Notes: a model not told the origin generated them from the sequence alone. A DNA stretch of 64,000 nt from Semisulcospira habei (GCA_036245525.1 BTPG01000006.1:90472229-90536228), one strand, 5' to 3'; positions 22,631 through 36,055 are shown, counted from the first letter of the stretch. Numbers and translations are program-made.

Positions 22631-22929
22631 CCAGTGTGAAATGAGTCCGTTTTCTTCCGCGCACATGATGAAGGTAAGCACGGATCTAAGCTTAACCTTC
22701 TCCCTGCCAGTGGACGCAGATTGTGTTTTTTGAAATCACTTTGTAGTGGTTTCAACAAGACGCCTAGATCCCCATCAGCCCCCGCAGCTGCGCGGACTCA
22801 TGAGATTCTATAGCTTTTGCAATTGGGAGGTGCTCACATTTTTATCGGCAGCTAACCCCTATCATATTGAGGCTAAAAGCATCAAATTTGTACACTGCCA
22901 TATGCAAGCTACAGGATATAGACCAATGG

Positions 22930-23015
22930 CTTTAGTTAAAGGGTGGTGCCAGAATAGCTTGGCGCCTCTAGGCGCCAAGATATTCTGGCACTACCCATTG
23001 AACTATTAGTCAAAC
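22930..23015. mobile_element. TTGGCGCC-centred hairpin
   Basis: AGGGTGGTGCCAGAATAGC TTGGCGCC pairs with GGCGCCAAGATATTCTGGCA. The flank GGCTTTAGT resembles the inner part of the mariner-like MITE at 17,821. Confidence 0.75.
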
Positions 23016-23522
23016 TTATTTCACCCACTGGTGTATTCAGAATGATAAGGGTTAAGGGGTTAACCAAATTATGTTGCAAAATCTACACAAACAGCGGTGA
23101 TGACACACAGCATGCTATTGCAGAAACAAAAGAATAAGCAAGAGAAAGGAAATGCACACGGCGCTAATGAGCGCTGAGATCTTTGCACAGTATGCATTAA
23201 AATCAGAACATCTGTGTAGTATTTTTAGTTGTGCCTTTCGGCAACAGGTATCAAATGTACCCATCGGAGCTGTGCATTTTGATTTTGACGCGTTTGATTT
23301 TGGCTTATTTTGATTAACGAAAATAACATCATCCGGACTCATTTGAACATTAAAAAATATAACTGAACTTTAGCCACTAGCCTAAAATTCAGTGTCGCGC
23401 TAATAAATCGTGCAGCAGGCCAAATACTCATGACACGAAAATGTTAAAGGGGGATTGAGTACGGCATGTAGGGCCTATACTGAACAAATAAAATTGAAAC
23501 GAAAATAAAGAGATACTAAACA

Positions 23523-23596
23523 TATACTGAAGAGCAAAAAAATGCGACATTTTGGGATTCCCAAAAATGTCGCCATTTCTTTTGCTCTTCAGTATA
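23523..23596. mobile_element. 74-bp near-perfect palindrome with TA ends
   Basis: TATACTGAAGAGCAAAA at the left and TTTTGCTCTTCAGTATA at the right, with inner arms ATGCGACATTTTGGGA and TCCCAAAAATGTCGCCAT. TA ends suggest a mariner-type miniature element. Confidence 0.7.
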
Positions 23597-25506
23597 ACAT
23601 ACGGGAGAAGAATAATACGGCGGGAGATTTCGGGAATGTATATCGAGTAAAACTAAAAGGCCAAAGATTTGGTTGACAATTTAAAATTGCGCTAGTCTTT
23701 TTAAATGTGACTTGCGTCAGTGTTTCTCGTTGTATTCTGCTAATGATGCACCACGGTGTGGAATGTGGCACAGCAAAAGTGCGGCTACTCGCTAGAGAAA
23801 CTTATGCTTCTTCACATACATTTTTTTCTGTAGTCCTGTTAAACTGAATAACGTTGATGTAGTAAAAGTGAAAGCAAGTCTAACCTTTTGGATGTCAGTG
23901 CATGTTTGGCATCACTTCCACCAAACACGCTACCGATAGCCCAAAAACAATTTTTTTTTAAATAGCCAAAGATGCAAGTGGAAAATAAAGTCAACAACAA
24001 ACACCAGCAACAAAAACAGATACTGACCTTGTGTAGCGACAGAGGAGCGTAGTAGAAAGTAATCACCTTCTTCCTGATGAGACCTCACCGAATGGTTTCT
24101 TTTAAGCGTTATCGAATGAAGTGAACGAGCAATTTCGATCGCCCTTTTTTTAAAATACGTTTTAGAAGCTTTTGTTTACAACAGTTTGCCTATTTACATT
24201 TACGTAAACCCGAAGCCATGCCCCTTCATGTGACCAGAGCAGCCAGTGAGTGCAAGGGAATTCAAAGGCTCCGCCCCAGCCCCGCCTCAGGACTAGTGTT
24301 GTCGTACTCAGGCTTAAGACACTGAGGCTCAGTGGCGGGGAACAGTCTTTGCGTGTAAGAGGAATAGAGTCTCAGTTGCCCCTGTTATTAAGGCAAAAGC
24401 ACTAGATTATCAGCAGCTCCTGCCTCAATAGTACGTGAGAATCTATGCCTTTTACAGATGAAAAGAACAGATGAGGTATTGAAGGAAAACAATAGAAGGG
24501 CGGAAACAAGTGTACCCTAGACTGATACTAGCGGCTTAGGCGTCTTCTCACCGCTCTTTTCAGACATTCAGTTGGCCGTCTTTGGACCGCAAACCTATCA
24601 TGTTCTTTTGTTTGTACACAAAAGAGGTGTCTGTATCTTTTCACACCGGACTGGCTCGCGGCAAGGTCGAACATATGTCGCGTCTACTTGTGAAAGAGTG
24701 ATCTCTATTGATACAACGCGTCGGCGTCAAAAATCGACAAGTCAGTTTTTTCTTTTGTTTCAAACAAAAGCGAAGTCGCTGCCGTTTTCATGTGGCCGCG
24801 TAGCTTGCAGCAAAGAGGTGCGCATGTCCTGTCTACCTGCCGAAGTGTGAGCGTCGGCCAGTCAGGTGGTTTCTCACCTTGCATCCCCCTTTGTTTTGTC
24901 ACAGAATAGCTTGGCGCCTACAGGTTTACTTGAGCTTACGGGAGAAGGTGCAACTGTAACATATGGCGTTTCATGAACATTTATGTCGCCGGGTTTTATT
25001 TTCTTGGGGAGTGGGAAAAGGGGGGGGGGGGGGGGGGTTTGCAGAGTTACTATTGCCCTATTTTCTGTACGAGAGAAGGATCGACCGTATAAGTTATTTT
25101 GCGTTACTCATACACGAAAGAAAGTTCACCTCTCATTCTTCGTCACTGCCACTTTTATCTTTTTTTTTTTTCGTTATTTTTTTTTTCTAACCCTGAAAGC
25201 CCCAAGCTAGTGAGTGCAACAAGCGATCCATCTCCTACGACTTTCTACAAATGTAAGCCGCAGGCTTTCGAAGTGTACGAGTAAATCGCACTGAATGCCC
25301 ACCTTGATACAGTATCTGTGGGCAATTTATTCATAGAAATGTCTCTCAACTACTTCCATGTTGTGGTTCTACGTCAGAAGATCGAAAGACAAAGATAGAA
25401 CGACAATAAGATCGACACAAGAAAATGTAAAATGTTCACTTCATGCCCCTATATTTCTTAACCCTACGTAGATTTGTATGGCTGGTTCTGAAAATGTTAT
25501 CATGTT

Positions 25507-25705
25507 TTAACTCATTCTGCCCGCGACACACCACAGCAAGGTATGGCTCGACCATGAGAGTTCAAGTGTGGCGGCAGAATACCTTGGCGCCTATAGGCGC
25601 CAAGCTATTCTGCCACCACCCTTGAACTATCATTTCCGATCTGTCTCCTGAAATGAGGATAACTCCCAAATGTGGGTATTTCGTAAGTCGGGCACAAATA
25701 GTTAA
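25507..25705. mobile_element. TTAA MITE with hairpin (CTCATTCTGCCC end)
   Basis: TTAACTCATTCTGCCC on the left. The hairpin GTTCAAGTGTGGCGGCAGAA / TTCTGCCACCACCCTTGAAC is centred on TTGGCGCCTATAGGCGCCAA. The right terminus is degraded and its TTAA is only tentative. Confidence 0.6.
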
Positions 25706-25799
25706 TGTAATACAAATAATAATAATAATAACCTGTTGGTTAGGTGTCTGTGAGAGGCAAGTACATGACTCCCTTATGGTGACCTATTTTGAAACTAAA

Positions 25800-26125
25800 T
25801 AAATATATCGAACAGTGCGCTCAGCGCTGAAGAGGCTTTGAAAGTACTCCGACCAGCGGTTCAAGATAGAGGTATTATCTGTGAGGAGTGCCTGGCCATT
25901 CGCGCTTCGCAGGGGACTTTGTACCAGGTGTCTGGGGCCATACACTGCTTTCAGTGCTTCGTAGAAGCCCCTGTAGTCACCATTGTCAGCGCAAAGCTGG
26001 GTCCTCTGTGCGAGTCTGGTCCACCACTCATTCTGTAGATCTCTGAGCTTGCGCTGGAGACTGCTGCAGACGAGGCGGAAGGCAGACTTCTTCACAGGGC
26101 ATGAGGGCTGGGCTAGGTGGCCCAA
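25800..26125 (-). mobile_element. RTE/Jockey-type LINE fragment, upstream of the RT domain
   Basis: The minus-strand frame reads LRDLQNEWWTRLAQRTQ, YRGFYEALKAVYGP, SPLRSANGQALLTD and ILNRWSEYFQSLF. These are typical of the linker between endonuclease and RT in RTE-like LINE polyproteins (from memory of the family). The RT domain itself does not follow. A TTATTATT-type tract adjoins near 25,720. Confidence 0.7.
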
Positions 26126-26151
26126 CTTAACACATGCTTCTTGTAGTCATC

Positions 26152-26361
26152 TTAATCCATTTAGCCACGACTCTCATCAGCGGGAGATGGATCGATCTTG
26201 ATAATTCGAGTGTAGTGCCAGATTAGCTTGGCGCCTATTGACGCCAAGCTAATCTGGCACTACCCTTAAATTATGATCGATCCATCTCCAGCAGCTTGTA
26301 CATAGTCGTTAGGTAACACGAAAATTTGGAAAATGTGTGGTCTTGGGTTCAAATGCGCTAA
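26152..26361. mobile_element. TTAA-type MITE with hairpin
   Basis: TTAATCCATTTAGCCAC on the left. The hairpin GATCTTGATAATTCG..GATTAGCTTGGCGCC pairs with GACGCCAAGCTAATC..AAATTATGATC. The right end is eroded (AAATGCGCTAA). Confidence 0.65.
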
Positions 26362-26468
26362 ACGTTTGTGCTGGTCTGTGACTTCGGACTCTACCGCCGC
26401 AAGTTCCAAAATCATAGCTCGGCACACAAATGCTTCTCTTTTGCGTTGTACACATGTACCTCTCTATC

Positions 26469-26666
26469 ATAACCCACTTAACACCAAGGCCACAAGTCAG
26501 TACCCATCGTCCGTGTATCAGTTGCAGGAGATCAATCGACCATGATAATTCAAGGGTGGTGCCAGATTAGCTTGGCGCCGAGAGGCGCCAAGCTAATCTG
26601 GCTCTACCCTTGAATTATCATGGTCGACCCATCTTCTGCTGTAGGGCGTCGGGGGAAATTTGTTAA
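26469..26666. mobile_element. TTAA-type MITE with well-paired hairpin
   Basis: Left ATAACCCACTTAACACC, right GGGGGAAATTTGTTAA. The hairpin GACCATGATAATTCAAGGG..TTGGCGCC / GGCGCCAA..CCCTTGAATTATCATGGTC is almost perfect. Confidence 0.75.
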
Positions 26667-27168
26667 CGGTAAGCATGGTTGACTCTAGACACCCGGCGCC
26701 CTTTTGCCTTATGTCGCACAAAACCTTCGATTCTGGTCGATATTTCGTCCTATCGTTTGTTGCCGATGTTCGATCTTTTGTCTGTCGATCTTCGCTTCCC
26801 CTTCTTCATTCAGGCTTAATGGCCCACGGCACTACAAGTGATAAGGGACATGAAAGATCATTTTTCAATTTTACCTCCGAACATATTGTAACTCCTTGAA
26901 GTCATAAAATAAAAGACCGTTTATAGAAAGTCGGTTGACCCAGATTAGAGTCCGTAATATTTGTCATGTTTACTTGCAATTTTGGATATAGCTAGTTTGA
27001 AGACATGCATGAGTTAGTTAGCCAGCTTTGTGCCCTTTCAACGTATTCAAGAAAAATTAATTCTTTTCAGAAGAAAATAAAACAGTAAAAAAAACTTGAC
27101 TTCTGAGAAAGTTAGACAGTGCCGGTGACGTATTAGAAGCAACTCCGTCACCGCGCAGACATTGACGT

Positions 27169-27276
<108 letters not shown>

Positions 27277-27296
27277 TCGATCAGACATAGCGTTTT

Positions 27297-28763
27297 TCCC
27301 GACGAGCTAAAAAAAGCGAAGTTAATCCCTCTCCCTAAAAGCAAAGATTTATTCAACCTAAACGAGTATAGACCCATTTACATATTATTCTGTAATTCAA
27401 AACCGCTCTAGAAACATATCCATACTCATCTTCTAAACTTTCTGGAACAAAACCATCTGATAACTGCAGCACAATCAGGATTTCGACCTCTACATTCGTG
27501 CCAAACTGCCCTCAATCATTTAATTGATAAATGGCTCTCTGCCATAAATGACAGTAAAGTATCAGGTACAATCTTTCTTGACCTGAAAAAAAGCTTTTGA
27601 TCTTGTCAACCACTCGATTCTATTAAAACAATTACCATTCTATCACATTGACTCAAATACTGCCTCCTTTATATCTTCCTATCTCAGGGACAGAACGCAG
27701 AAAGTACTGCTAAATGGCAAATATTCCTCTGAAGGTTTAGTAACTTGCGGTGTTACACAGGGGTCTATTCTAGGGTCCTTATTATTTAATCTATTTATTA
27801 AAGATCTGCCACTGTGCATATCTCATTTAGACGCAAACTGCGATCTGTTCGCAGATGACACGACCATACACACATCTGATAAAGATATCGCAACCATTAA
27901 TAAGGTACTCCAACAAAGTCTTGATGAAGTAGCAGGCTGGTGCAGTGATAATCACATGATTATTAGTATTCCAAAGACAAAGAGCATGTTAGTTACTACA
28001 CATCAGAAACACCAGCATGGCCTACTACCTTTAACACTCTCCTTAGATAGCCAGCTTGTAGAACAAGTAACTAGGCATCGCTTATTAGGCGTTATAGCCG
28101 CATACTGACTCTATATGCAAAACAATCTGCAAACATCTGTTCCTGTTATCAAAACTACGCCATAGAGTTAATACTGATATCCGTAAACTCTTTTTCCATG
28201 CGCATATCAAAACGCATTGTGACTACAGTTCTACCGTCTGGGATGGATGCAGCGCGCGCGAAGTTCACATGAAAAGGTTAATTCCTTGTATCGTCGGGGC
28301 ATTAAATTAATACTTCCGGTCCTACTTCGACTGATGAAAAATTAAAATCTCTCAAGTTACTAACATTGAAAAAACAGTTTGAATTTAATCGCTGTGTTCT
28401 ACTGCACAAGATCATGCACGGAAAAGCCCCACCCTATCTAAAAACTCTATTTTCCGACAATAATAGGAAAAACACGAGAAATAGCTCGATCCACCATCCC
28501 AAAATTAGATTAGACATCTGTAAAACCAGCCTGCCTTTTTCAGGCGCTAAAGCGTGGAATATGTTACCTGAAATCAATTTGTAAGATTAGCGTCTTGAAA
28601 GATTGCCTCCATAAATATTTACTTCAGAAGTAAATGTATTTTCGGCTCTATATCGTCTGATGTATTTTTATATGTGTAGAGTAGCAGGACAGTTTAGAAG
28701 ATAGGCATTACTATGCCTAAAACTTTTTATCCTGAATAAAAACGTTTCATCATCATCATCATC
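27297..28763 (+). pseudogene. Decayed CR1/Jockey-like LINE: RT domain and 3' end
   Basis: Reading across frames gives LIPLPKSKD, LNEYRP, AAQSGFRP, LDLKKAF (27,578-27,600, frameshifted by an extra A), GVTQGSILG, the catalytic FADD (27,848-27,859) and a C-terminal section (28,366-28,584) with LLHKIMHGKAPPYL and GAKAWNMLPE. This order is standard for non-LTR retrotransposon RT followed by the C-terminal domain of CR1/L2-type elements. Several stops and frameshifts show it is dead. The 3' end carries AATAAA and a short ATC repeat before the (AG)n tract. The endonuclease is absent (5'-truncated). Confidence 0.85.
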
Positions 28764-28772
28764 TCTCTCTCT

Positions 28773-28883
<111 letters not shown>

Positions 28884-29565
28884 CATGCAGGTGTACTTAG
28901 TATATCATGTAGCTAGATAAAGTGAACAAGATTTCACACAAATTATAGCAAGACTAAAATCGTACCGTGAAATTCTAGTTTTGTCACCATTTTCTCAAGT
29001 CCTGAAGCGAACGTGAAACTTATATCACGTAAAATATAAAATTACGTAAAAGCAAAACAAAATGTCATGACAAATGAAGTTTGACAAACCAATGACGCGC
29101 ATGCACTGCGCCCTAGTAGAGCTCACTGACGCATTGTCAGATCTGCGAAGCTTTTTCAATATGAGATATTTCAACATCAGAATCAGGTCAAAACCAAAAG
29201 GTAGAGACCCTTGACAGCGAGGACAGCTCGCATGTAGAAGGGACTTTGTGGGTTATGGTTTATCCCATCTTGTTATATCACGTGTGTCATAACTATCATT
29301 TATCGTTTATAAATATGTAGACCGCAACATATGCGGATGTCTAGATAGACATAATAGGAATGAACTATGTTTGTTGTCCATTCGAATTGATATTTTGTTG
29401 AAGTGTGCAAGGTATCATACCTTCTGTTCTTGGTTCCAGGTTCCTGAGGTTATCATAACCACGACTTTGATACGTACTCGTGTATGTATGGGGCTAGTGT
29501 AACAAATTTACATGAACAGTGCACGGACTAAGTAGGCTCTCATAATCCATGGCCGGCAAGAAACA

Positions 29566-29633
29566 TAAATTCTCATGAGCTTATGCGGATGCAGGGGCTC
29601 ATGAGAATGTATGCCTCCTTGCAGATGGATAAA
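29566..29633. mobile_element. TGCAAGAGG-family palindrome (copy of 10,625)
   Basis: Same arms as in unit 1 with one extra base in the right arm. Confidence 0.6.
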
Positions 29634-30092
29634 CCTGTTCTGTCTGAACCACAAAGCTGAAATTCAGCTGTTTGGGATTTTGAAAAAACCGAATCAGTTT
29701 CCGGACTGAAGACTGTCATCCACGTGTATCATAGGTAAGAGGACGTTAGATGAATGTCTTAGTATGCTGTTCGGGGTGCTGACATTTCGAGTGGAATGTT
29801 GAAAATGTAGTCTAGTGGCGTGTGTAGTCTGTGGCCAAATGCCACACAGTAGACAAGCCACTTGACTACATTTCAAAACCTTGGTTTTTGGTGTGCGGGT
29901 CACGTGGTCAGAGCGAATACTCGGCGAAACGACAACTCATCAAAGCAAATCAGATTTGTTTTGTTTCGACGATTTGTTGCGTCGACGTGAAGTCCAGCAC
30001 CGGTTTCTCATTCGAAGAGTTATTGTTGTCCCCTGCAGGTTATTTCTGTTTCAAATTTGTTTTGGGATAAGCATAGTCACACACACTCAGGA

Positions 30093-30099
<7 letters not shown>

Positions 30100-30176
<77 letters not shown>
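30100..30176. repeat. (CA)n microsatellite (copy of 11,189)
   Basis: CA array of about 75 bp, some 55 bp shorter than in unit 1. Confidence 0.95.
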
Positions 30177-30178
<2 letters not shown>

Positions 30179-30445
30179 GCACAAGCGCGCGCGTACATGC
30201 ACACGCATGAGGAAAACAAGAGAAAGATTTGTTTGTTAGTCACTTTACCGAGCATTTGCTCAAATGTATTCATTCTTACAAGACTGAATCGAAAATTAAA
30301 GAAACACACGCATATACATATAATCATAACAATGATAATAATAGTTGTTTTCTTGTTATAAAAACGTGGTGAATCGTGTAACGATTACACTGTGTCCAGC
30401 CACTGGACCTCAGAGGCTAGTCAGTGCATATGAGCTTAGTTATTA

Positions 30446-30510
30446 TGCGCCAGCCACTAAACAAGGTGCTCCGCTGTAGCGGAACACCTCGCTTAGTGGC
30501 TCGCTCAGGA
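30446..30510. mobile_element. AGCCACTAA-family palindrome (copy of 11,586)
   Basis: Identical arms to the unit 1 copy. Confidence 0.7.
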
Positions 30511-31262
30511 CAAAGCTCACTTTAAAGCAGCTGAACCCTTGACCATAACTCTGTATATCGTTAGTGAAAGACACACGGTAGGCCGCCGTTTCTCTTATTC
30601 GTATCAGTTTTTTTAATTTTTTTTTATTTAGAGTAACTCGAAATGTTTTATGTCACGTCTTTTAAAATTTGTACACGCGGGCCTCCGCCTCAAGGAAGCT
30701 ACCAAAACTCGTAGAGCCATCAGTTTTGTGACAGAGGTCTAACAAAATACAGAAGACGTTGGATAGGAGACAGCAGAGGCTCCGACTGTGCTCTTCCTTC
30801 TAATCAGAAAAGAGTAGTGCCAAGTTTTTCAGCTGCAGTGTTTTCAACATTTTAAATAGGCCTCGTGAACTGCAAGCAAATGTCTAGTCTCGACTGATAA
30901 CAAGCAGGTTTACTGATTTAGTATTTTCTTTTAATAAATATAAAAAAAATAAAAAATAAAAACGGTTAGATCAAGCGTTGCAAGGACATTGATGTGAGAA
31001 TTTGAATATCTCATGTGGTGCGTTTCGTACGTGGATACGCTGCTATTTTACGCGTATCCGCATGCGGCCCGTCTCGATCACCGCTGGGACTCTGGGAAGA
31101 CTGTTCAAGAAAGCGAGGTTTCATGACGATCTATGCCACGTGATGTCTCCATTCAGATTCCTAACTACGTCCCTTATACACACCGGTTATCAGACTGTTC
31201 GTATTTGATGATTTCTGATTTATAACGCACGTCCTCTGGCAGTAGAGGTCAAAATCTTCTTT

Positions 31263-31331
31263 TTAACCCTTTTGAGCATGCAGTAACTGGTGCTGTAAAA
31301 GTACTGGTCGCTACATACGTAAGTGGGTTAA
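31263..31331. mobile_element. Short TTAA MITE (copy of 12,401)
   Basis: The right end reads GTAAGTGGGTTAA, closer to the family consensus than GTGGATTAA in unit 1. Confidence 0.75.
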
Positions 31332-31489
31332 CTCATTCTAAACGTGCCGCTCACAAAAACGCGGCAAGTGAACATTCATTTACCGTGTGTGTGTATGCAC
31401 GTCCCGCGTCTGGGGACCATGGTAGTGCAAGGGCAGTGCCAGCATAGTTTTGTGCCTAGGCACATTGTATCAAAGATACAGATCGACCA

Positions 31490-31570
31490 TGGTAGTTCAA
31501 GGGTGGTGCCAGAGTAGCTTGGCGCCCAGAGGCGCCAAGCTACTCTGTCAGCACCCTTGAACTAGCGTCA
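31490..31570. mobile_element. TTGGCGCC-centred hairpin (copy of 12,628)
   Basis: CCATGGTAGTTCAAGGG with TTGGCGCC pairs with GGCGCCAAGCTACT and CACCCTTGAAC. Confidence 0.8.
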
Positions 31571-31647
31571 TTTTTGCAACACTGTATTGAAGACCTTAGT
31601 ACAACTCCAATACTTTGAATTTCTATGTTGGGGGCCAATATGCAAAC

Positions 31648-31722
31648 TCCCTCAAGACGTGCCGCCTCCGGATATGCGGCAAAAAGCCGCGTATCCGGAT
31701 GCAGCACGTCTCGAATGTGTTA
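31648..31722. repeat. GCCGC/GCGGC palindrome (copy of 12,788)
   Basis: Same sequence as in unit 1. Confidence 0.55.
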
Positions 31723-31896
31723 ATATGAGAGTAGGTTGAAGGGAGTTTGGTATTGTATTCCCAGATCATTTTAGTGGAATAGGGACAATAAACTGAAATT
31801 AGATAGATAGTTTGGTATCGCGCTCGATTCCCTGATTACTTTCAGTGCAAGAGGGACCTAAACGGGGATTAGTCAGTGTTTGGTATCGCGCATTGG

Positions 31897-32780
31897 TCAG
31901 TGCTTGGGTGTAGGCGGCGGCACCATGGTCAACATTTGTCTGTATTCCTCCAGTTCCGCCATCAGTTTGTCAGCATCGTTTTCCTGCACTGCACAAGATC
32001 CTGCTGAACTGTTTGTGTGACTGTACAGTGAAATCCCGGTGAATGGCGTCACTTCACAGGCGCACTCCGTGGCATCTTCGTCATCCTCGTCGTCAGAGGG
32101 ACAGAGAGAATTGCCCGACTCGTCTAACTGAGAGGTGTACAGACCGCGGCCGTACTGGGCCCATCTGTACACGCAGTTGTAGTCGCTGCTGTCTTCGAAA
32201 TAAGTGTCGTCTTGCTCATTGTTAGAGTCGTCATAGTAACTGTCACTGTAGTTGCTGTCACCAAAGTGACTGTCGCCATAAAATAATACAGTCGTTGTTC
32301 GGGCTGCAATAGTAGCTATCTTGAAATTCATTTTCATCGTAGATGTCTGAGTAGTTACGGTCAAACTGGGCGGCATGTGTTTCACAGTTAGGGTTCACCC
32401 CCTGGTGCAGGCAGCAGCCGGTACTGTTTACAGTACTGGTGGCTGCATGCATAAGGGGGTCAAAATAATTGTCACTGTAGTCATCAGCGTGGACTTCGTA
32501 GATTCCGTGATAACCCCCGCCATAGTTGTAATCAGCGAGGTACTCAGCGTGATTATCGTACATGCCTTGATAGTTGCTCGTTTCGCAGTAGTCGTTGTTC
32601 TGCTCGTAGAAGACGTCGGCGCTGGGAATGTCTTCAAAATCGTTGGCGTGGTTGTAGTCTCCAATGCAGGAGTCTTCATCGTCGGCATCGTAGCCAGCGT
32701 CATTGTGGTTGACGTCGTAAGAGTTGTCGTCAGCGGAATGGCTAGACGTGTCGTGATTACCAGACTCCATTGTCGTTTTC
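31897..32780 (-). CDS. Putative gene B, copy 2
   Basis: Same structure as copy 1: ATG at 32,770, 10 nt after an acceptor that here reads TTTGCTTTCTTTTAG. The first frame (MESGNHDTSS to 32,258) and second frame (32,385 to 31,897) are related by the same +1 break. Differences from copy 1 are few (AGDYS to ADDYS, PVMHA to PLMHA, EDDAD to ENDAD), and neither copy gains a new stop. The embedded MITE is present and its CATAAGGGGG end is closer to the free MITE than in copy 1. Function unknown. Confidence 0.45.
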
Positions 32781-34012
32781 CTAAAAGAAAGCAAATGTGA
32801 TTGTAATGAAACTCGTGTTCTTTTCTAAAATTTATTTGATTAGATCTTCGGAAACTAAATTTCAAATCAGTTATGTGTCAGCCTGCGCCTTTGGTACTGT
32901 ACTCTGTATTTCCCCGTGAAATATCAGTGACCGTGAGATAGTCCTTTATGCAAACACGTCGTTCAATTCCAGGAAGTGCCGGTGCGATTGAAAATGACTT
33001 TTTCCATATAGCCATGTGTGTACAGATATCGTACAAAGTACAACGCTTGGTACTTTTTTTAAAACTCGGTGATCCCAATGTCTTCTATATTTAAAGGAGG
33101 CGTTAGCTTTTCAGCAATCTTTGTGCTTCTTCCATTGAATGACCACCTTCATAACAATACAGATTTGGTCTCTGTATGAAGTTGTATTTTTGAAAGATTA
33201 ATTTTCTTTTGCTTTGGTCGCAAGATGTGAAAACGTTATCTCCCATGTTCACCAAGAGCAAGGAAACGGGTCGCACGCCGAAATTTCGACACTGGCCGGG
33301 TCCCCCCCCCCCCTCCCCCCCAATACCTCTTGGAGATTTTAGCAAATGTCGTTTTCTATTTGAAATATGAATGTATGAAAGATGTGGCCTTCACAGTTAG
33401 TACAGGCAATTTAAAAAAAAATAATTATAAAAAATCAAGTGTGAGGCACGAAAAAAAAAAGAACTGACCCTGTGGCTTGTGACAGGTGAACTTGCAATAT
33501 CGGAGATGAGGAGGCTTCGTGATTCTCTTAAAAAACGCACTAGGTGATAACCGAGAATGGCTGAATTTTTCAGTCGGAAGCCTTAAAATTTGCAACAAAA
33601 ACAAATTGAAGCCTTCTAATTTCGGTTTTCTTGGTCTAGAAGAAAAACATTTGGCTTGCAAACAAATCACATCCCTAGACACAAAGCCCCGCCCTCGAGT
33701 TGAGTCTTTGAAATTCTTAGTGGACCTTTGCCCCGCCCCGAGAACGACTAGCCAGTCGTGGCGGTGCCGCGATAAGCCCCGCCCCGTTTTGATAAGCGAG
33801 ACTGAGGAGAGCGGGAACAGTTTGCATTGGTACTCGCCTCCGGGGCAGCGCTTTCACTTACGTGACACGCATTGTGCGCAGCTTTGTGTAGATTGTGTGC
33901 TACAAATAATACATGTAATATAGTGTGCAAAAACAATAGTATTGGTCTTCCCTGGTCACTGCACGTGCAAGGGGGACATACATAGAAATAGTATTGGTGC
34001 AAAGAAATCCCC

Positions 34013-34216
34013 GTAACCCTTTTAGCCCCGGGACCCCTGCAGCAGGAGATGGATTGATCATGATAATTCAAGGGTAGTGCCAGATGAGCTTGTGAAGGCG
34101 CCAAGCTCATCTGTCACTGACCTTGCATTATCATGATTAATCCATCTCCGACAACTGGTACATAGTCGTTAGGTAACACCTCTAAAATTTGAGAAATGGG
34201 ACCTTGGGGCTAAAAG
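34013..34216. mobile_element. TTAA-type MITE with hairpin (copy of 15,146)
   Basis: Same termini (CCCTTTTAGCCCC, GGGGCTAAAAG). The hairpin keeps CAAGCTCATC where unit 1 has CAAACTCATC. Confidence 0.75.
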
Positions 34217-34592
34217 TTTTTCTTTTTAAATAACGCTAATTTCAATAGCCCCTAAACACCATGTGTGCCGTATACGCTTTACATATACGCTTTACATCTA
34301 CGCTAATACTCACAAAGTCATATCAAAACAGAAGAAACTTACAACTGAAACAGACAGATACATGTCCATAGTACACAAAGGTCATCGGGCCGACGTCTGC
34401 CGCACTGGAAGCCGGCGCACGGTCGACGTCGGTTAATGAGAATCACGGGTTGAGAATAGTTATATTTTTTTACGGTAGCGGTCAAGTTGTGTGTGGGTTT
34501 TTTTTTTTTTTTTACTTCATAGACAAAAACTTGTTACGCGTTTTCTCACTTGAGTTCACATGAGTAGTAAAGACCATTTCCGGCAATCAGAT

Positions 34593-35218
34593 GTAGGTCA
34601 AAATTGCACGTGTTTCGACGAGAAAAAAAAGTGGATTAAAAGACCGGAAAAACACGTGATATCATAGATATAGGTCAAAATTGCACGTGTTTTGACGAAG
34701 AAAAAAGTGGATTAAAAGCCCGGACAAACACTGATGTGATAGCATAGATATAGGTCATGCACGTGTTTCAGTCGACGAGAAAAAAAGTGGATTAAAAGCC
34801 CGGACAAACACGTGATATCAAAGATATAGGTTAAAATAACCGGCAGGCAACGGGTACAGGAGAGTAATAGGCCTACTAATTTTCTTACATGGATGAGTCT
34901 ACGGACAGCCGCTACTTAAAGACAGCCGAATAACCGGCTGAACTCGGTTACTTCAACTGACATCACCATCTATCTGGGCGGCCATACTGAAAAGAACTAC
35001 TTGACATACAACGGAAAAGACGTTCGGAAATCACAAATAGGTCAAAATTGCACGTGTTTCGACGAAAAATGTGGATTAAAAGCGACCCAGACAAACCCGG
35101 CACTGACACGATCGCGTGTTTGTCCGGGCTTTTAATCCACATTAGCGGCTGTCTGTTTAGACTCATCCCCGTAAGAAAATTAGTAGGCCTATCACTCTCC
35201 TGTACCCGTTGCCTGCCG
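34593..35218. repeat. 78-bp minisatellite plus foldback (copy of 15,726-16,343)
   Basis: Array 34,593-34,831 and foldback arms 34,841-34,920 and 35,140-35,218. Arm rearrangement is visible at 34,900 (GAGTCTACGGACAGCCGC instead of GAGTCTAAACAGACAGCCGC). Confidence 0.75.
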
Positions 35219-35479
35219 ACACATTGTTTCGCAAAGATTATTGTCCGGAAATGCCGGGCGCATTGCCGCATGCTTTATACTTCGTAAGGATATTGCGGCA
35301 CATCTGCAGACGCTCTCACAGCCAAGGGAGGCAAGTTCGTTCCGTTTCGGTTATCACACGTATTTTGACTTGCTTCCCTTTATCCGCTCGAAAACTTATC
35401 GGATGCCATTTGTTCGTTCAAAGACAATTGAATTGCTTCCCTTCGTTCGGTGATTTTATTAAATTTTTATTTGTGTATG

Positions 35480-35662
35480 TTAACCCTTTTAAAACTGCTA
35501 CATTATTGCAAGAAATAAATTTGACTATGATAGTTCAAGGGTGACGCCTCAGGTGCCAAGCGATTCTGGCACCACCCATAAACTAAAATGATTAGTAATG
35601 TAGCCTTCATAGGACACAAAGCAATGGTTTTCAGAATTCAGCCTCAGGATGTAATGGGTTAA
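35480..35662. mobile_element. TTAA MITE with partly deleted hairpin (copy of 16,609)
   Basis: TTAA ends are kept. The left arm goes from AAGGGTG straight to ACGCCTC, and more sequence is lost after AACTAAAATG. Confidence 0.75.
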
Positions 35663-36018
35663 TGTGTCTTTTTCATGGACATGTATCTTCTTTTTTCACA
35701 GTAGAGAGTTGTAAAGCAAGTCCCATCTCAAGCGCACACAGTAGTTTAAATACAAGTAGGGTGTTGGGGGAGGGGGGGGGGAGGGGAGGGGGGGGGGGTT
35801 CTATTTGCATGTCGCACTGTGACTGTGTAAGGCATTGTATGTACATGTGCAAACATTTCATTCATTGACATGACAGCCATATATGTGTGTGTGCATCTGT
35901 GCATGCATGTGTGTGAGAAACTGAATGTGGTGAACAATTCATTTAAATATTATGGGGACATATATGCAGCAGGTGATTTTCTGTATATATTGAAAATATA
36001 CTCCTTTTGGTCAGTTTA

Positions 36019-36019
<1 letters not shown>

Positions 36020-36052
<33 letters not shown>
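36020..36052. repeat. (CA)n at the left edge of block 2
   Basis: CA tract of about 32 bp; its left flank matches unit 1 at 17,168. Confidence 0.85.
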
Positions 36053-36055
<3 letters not shown>
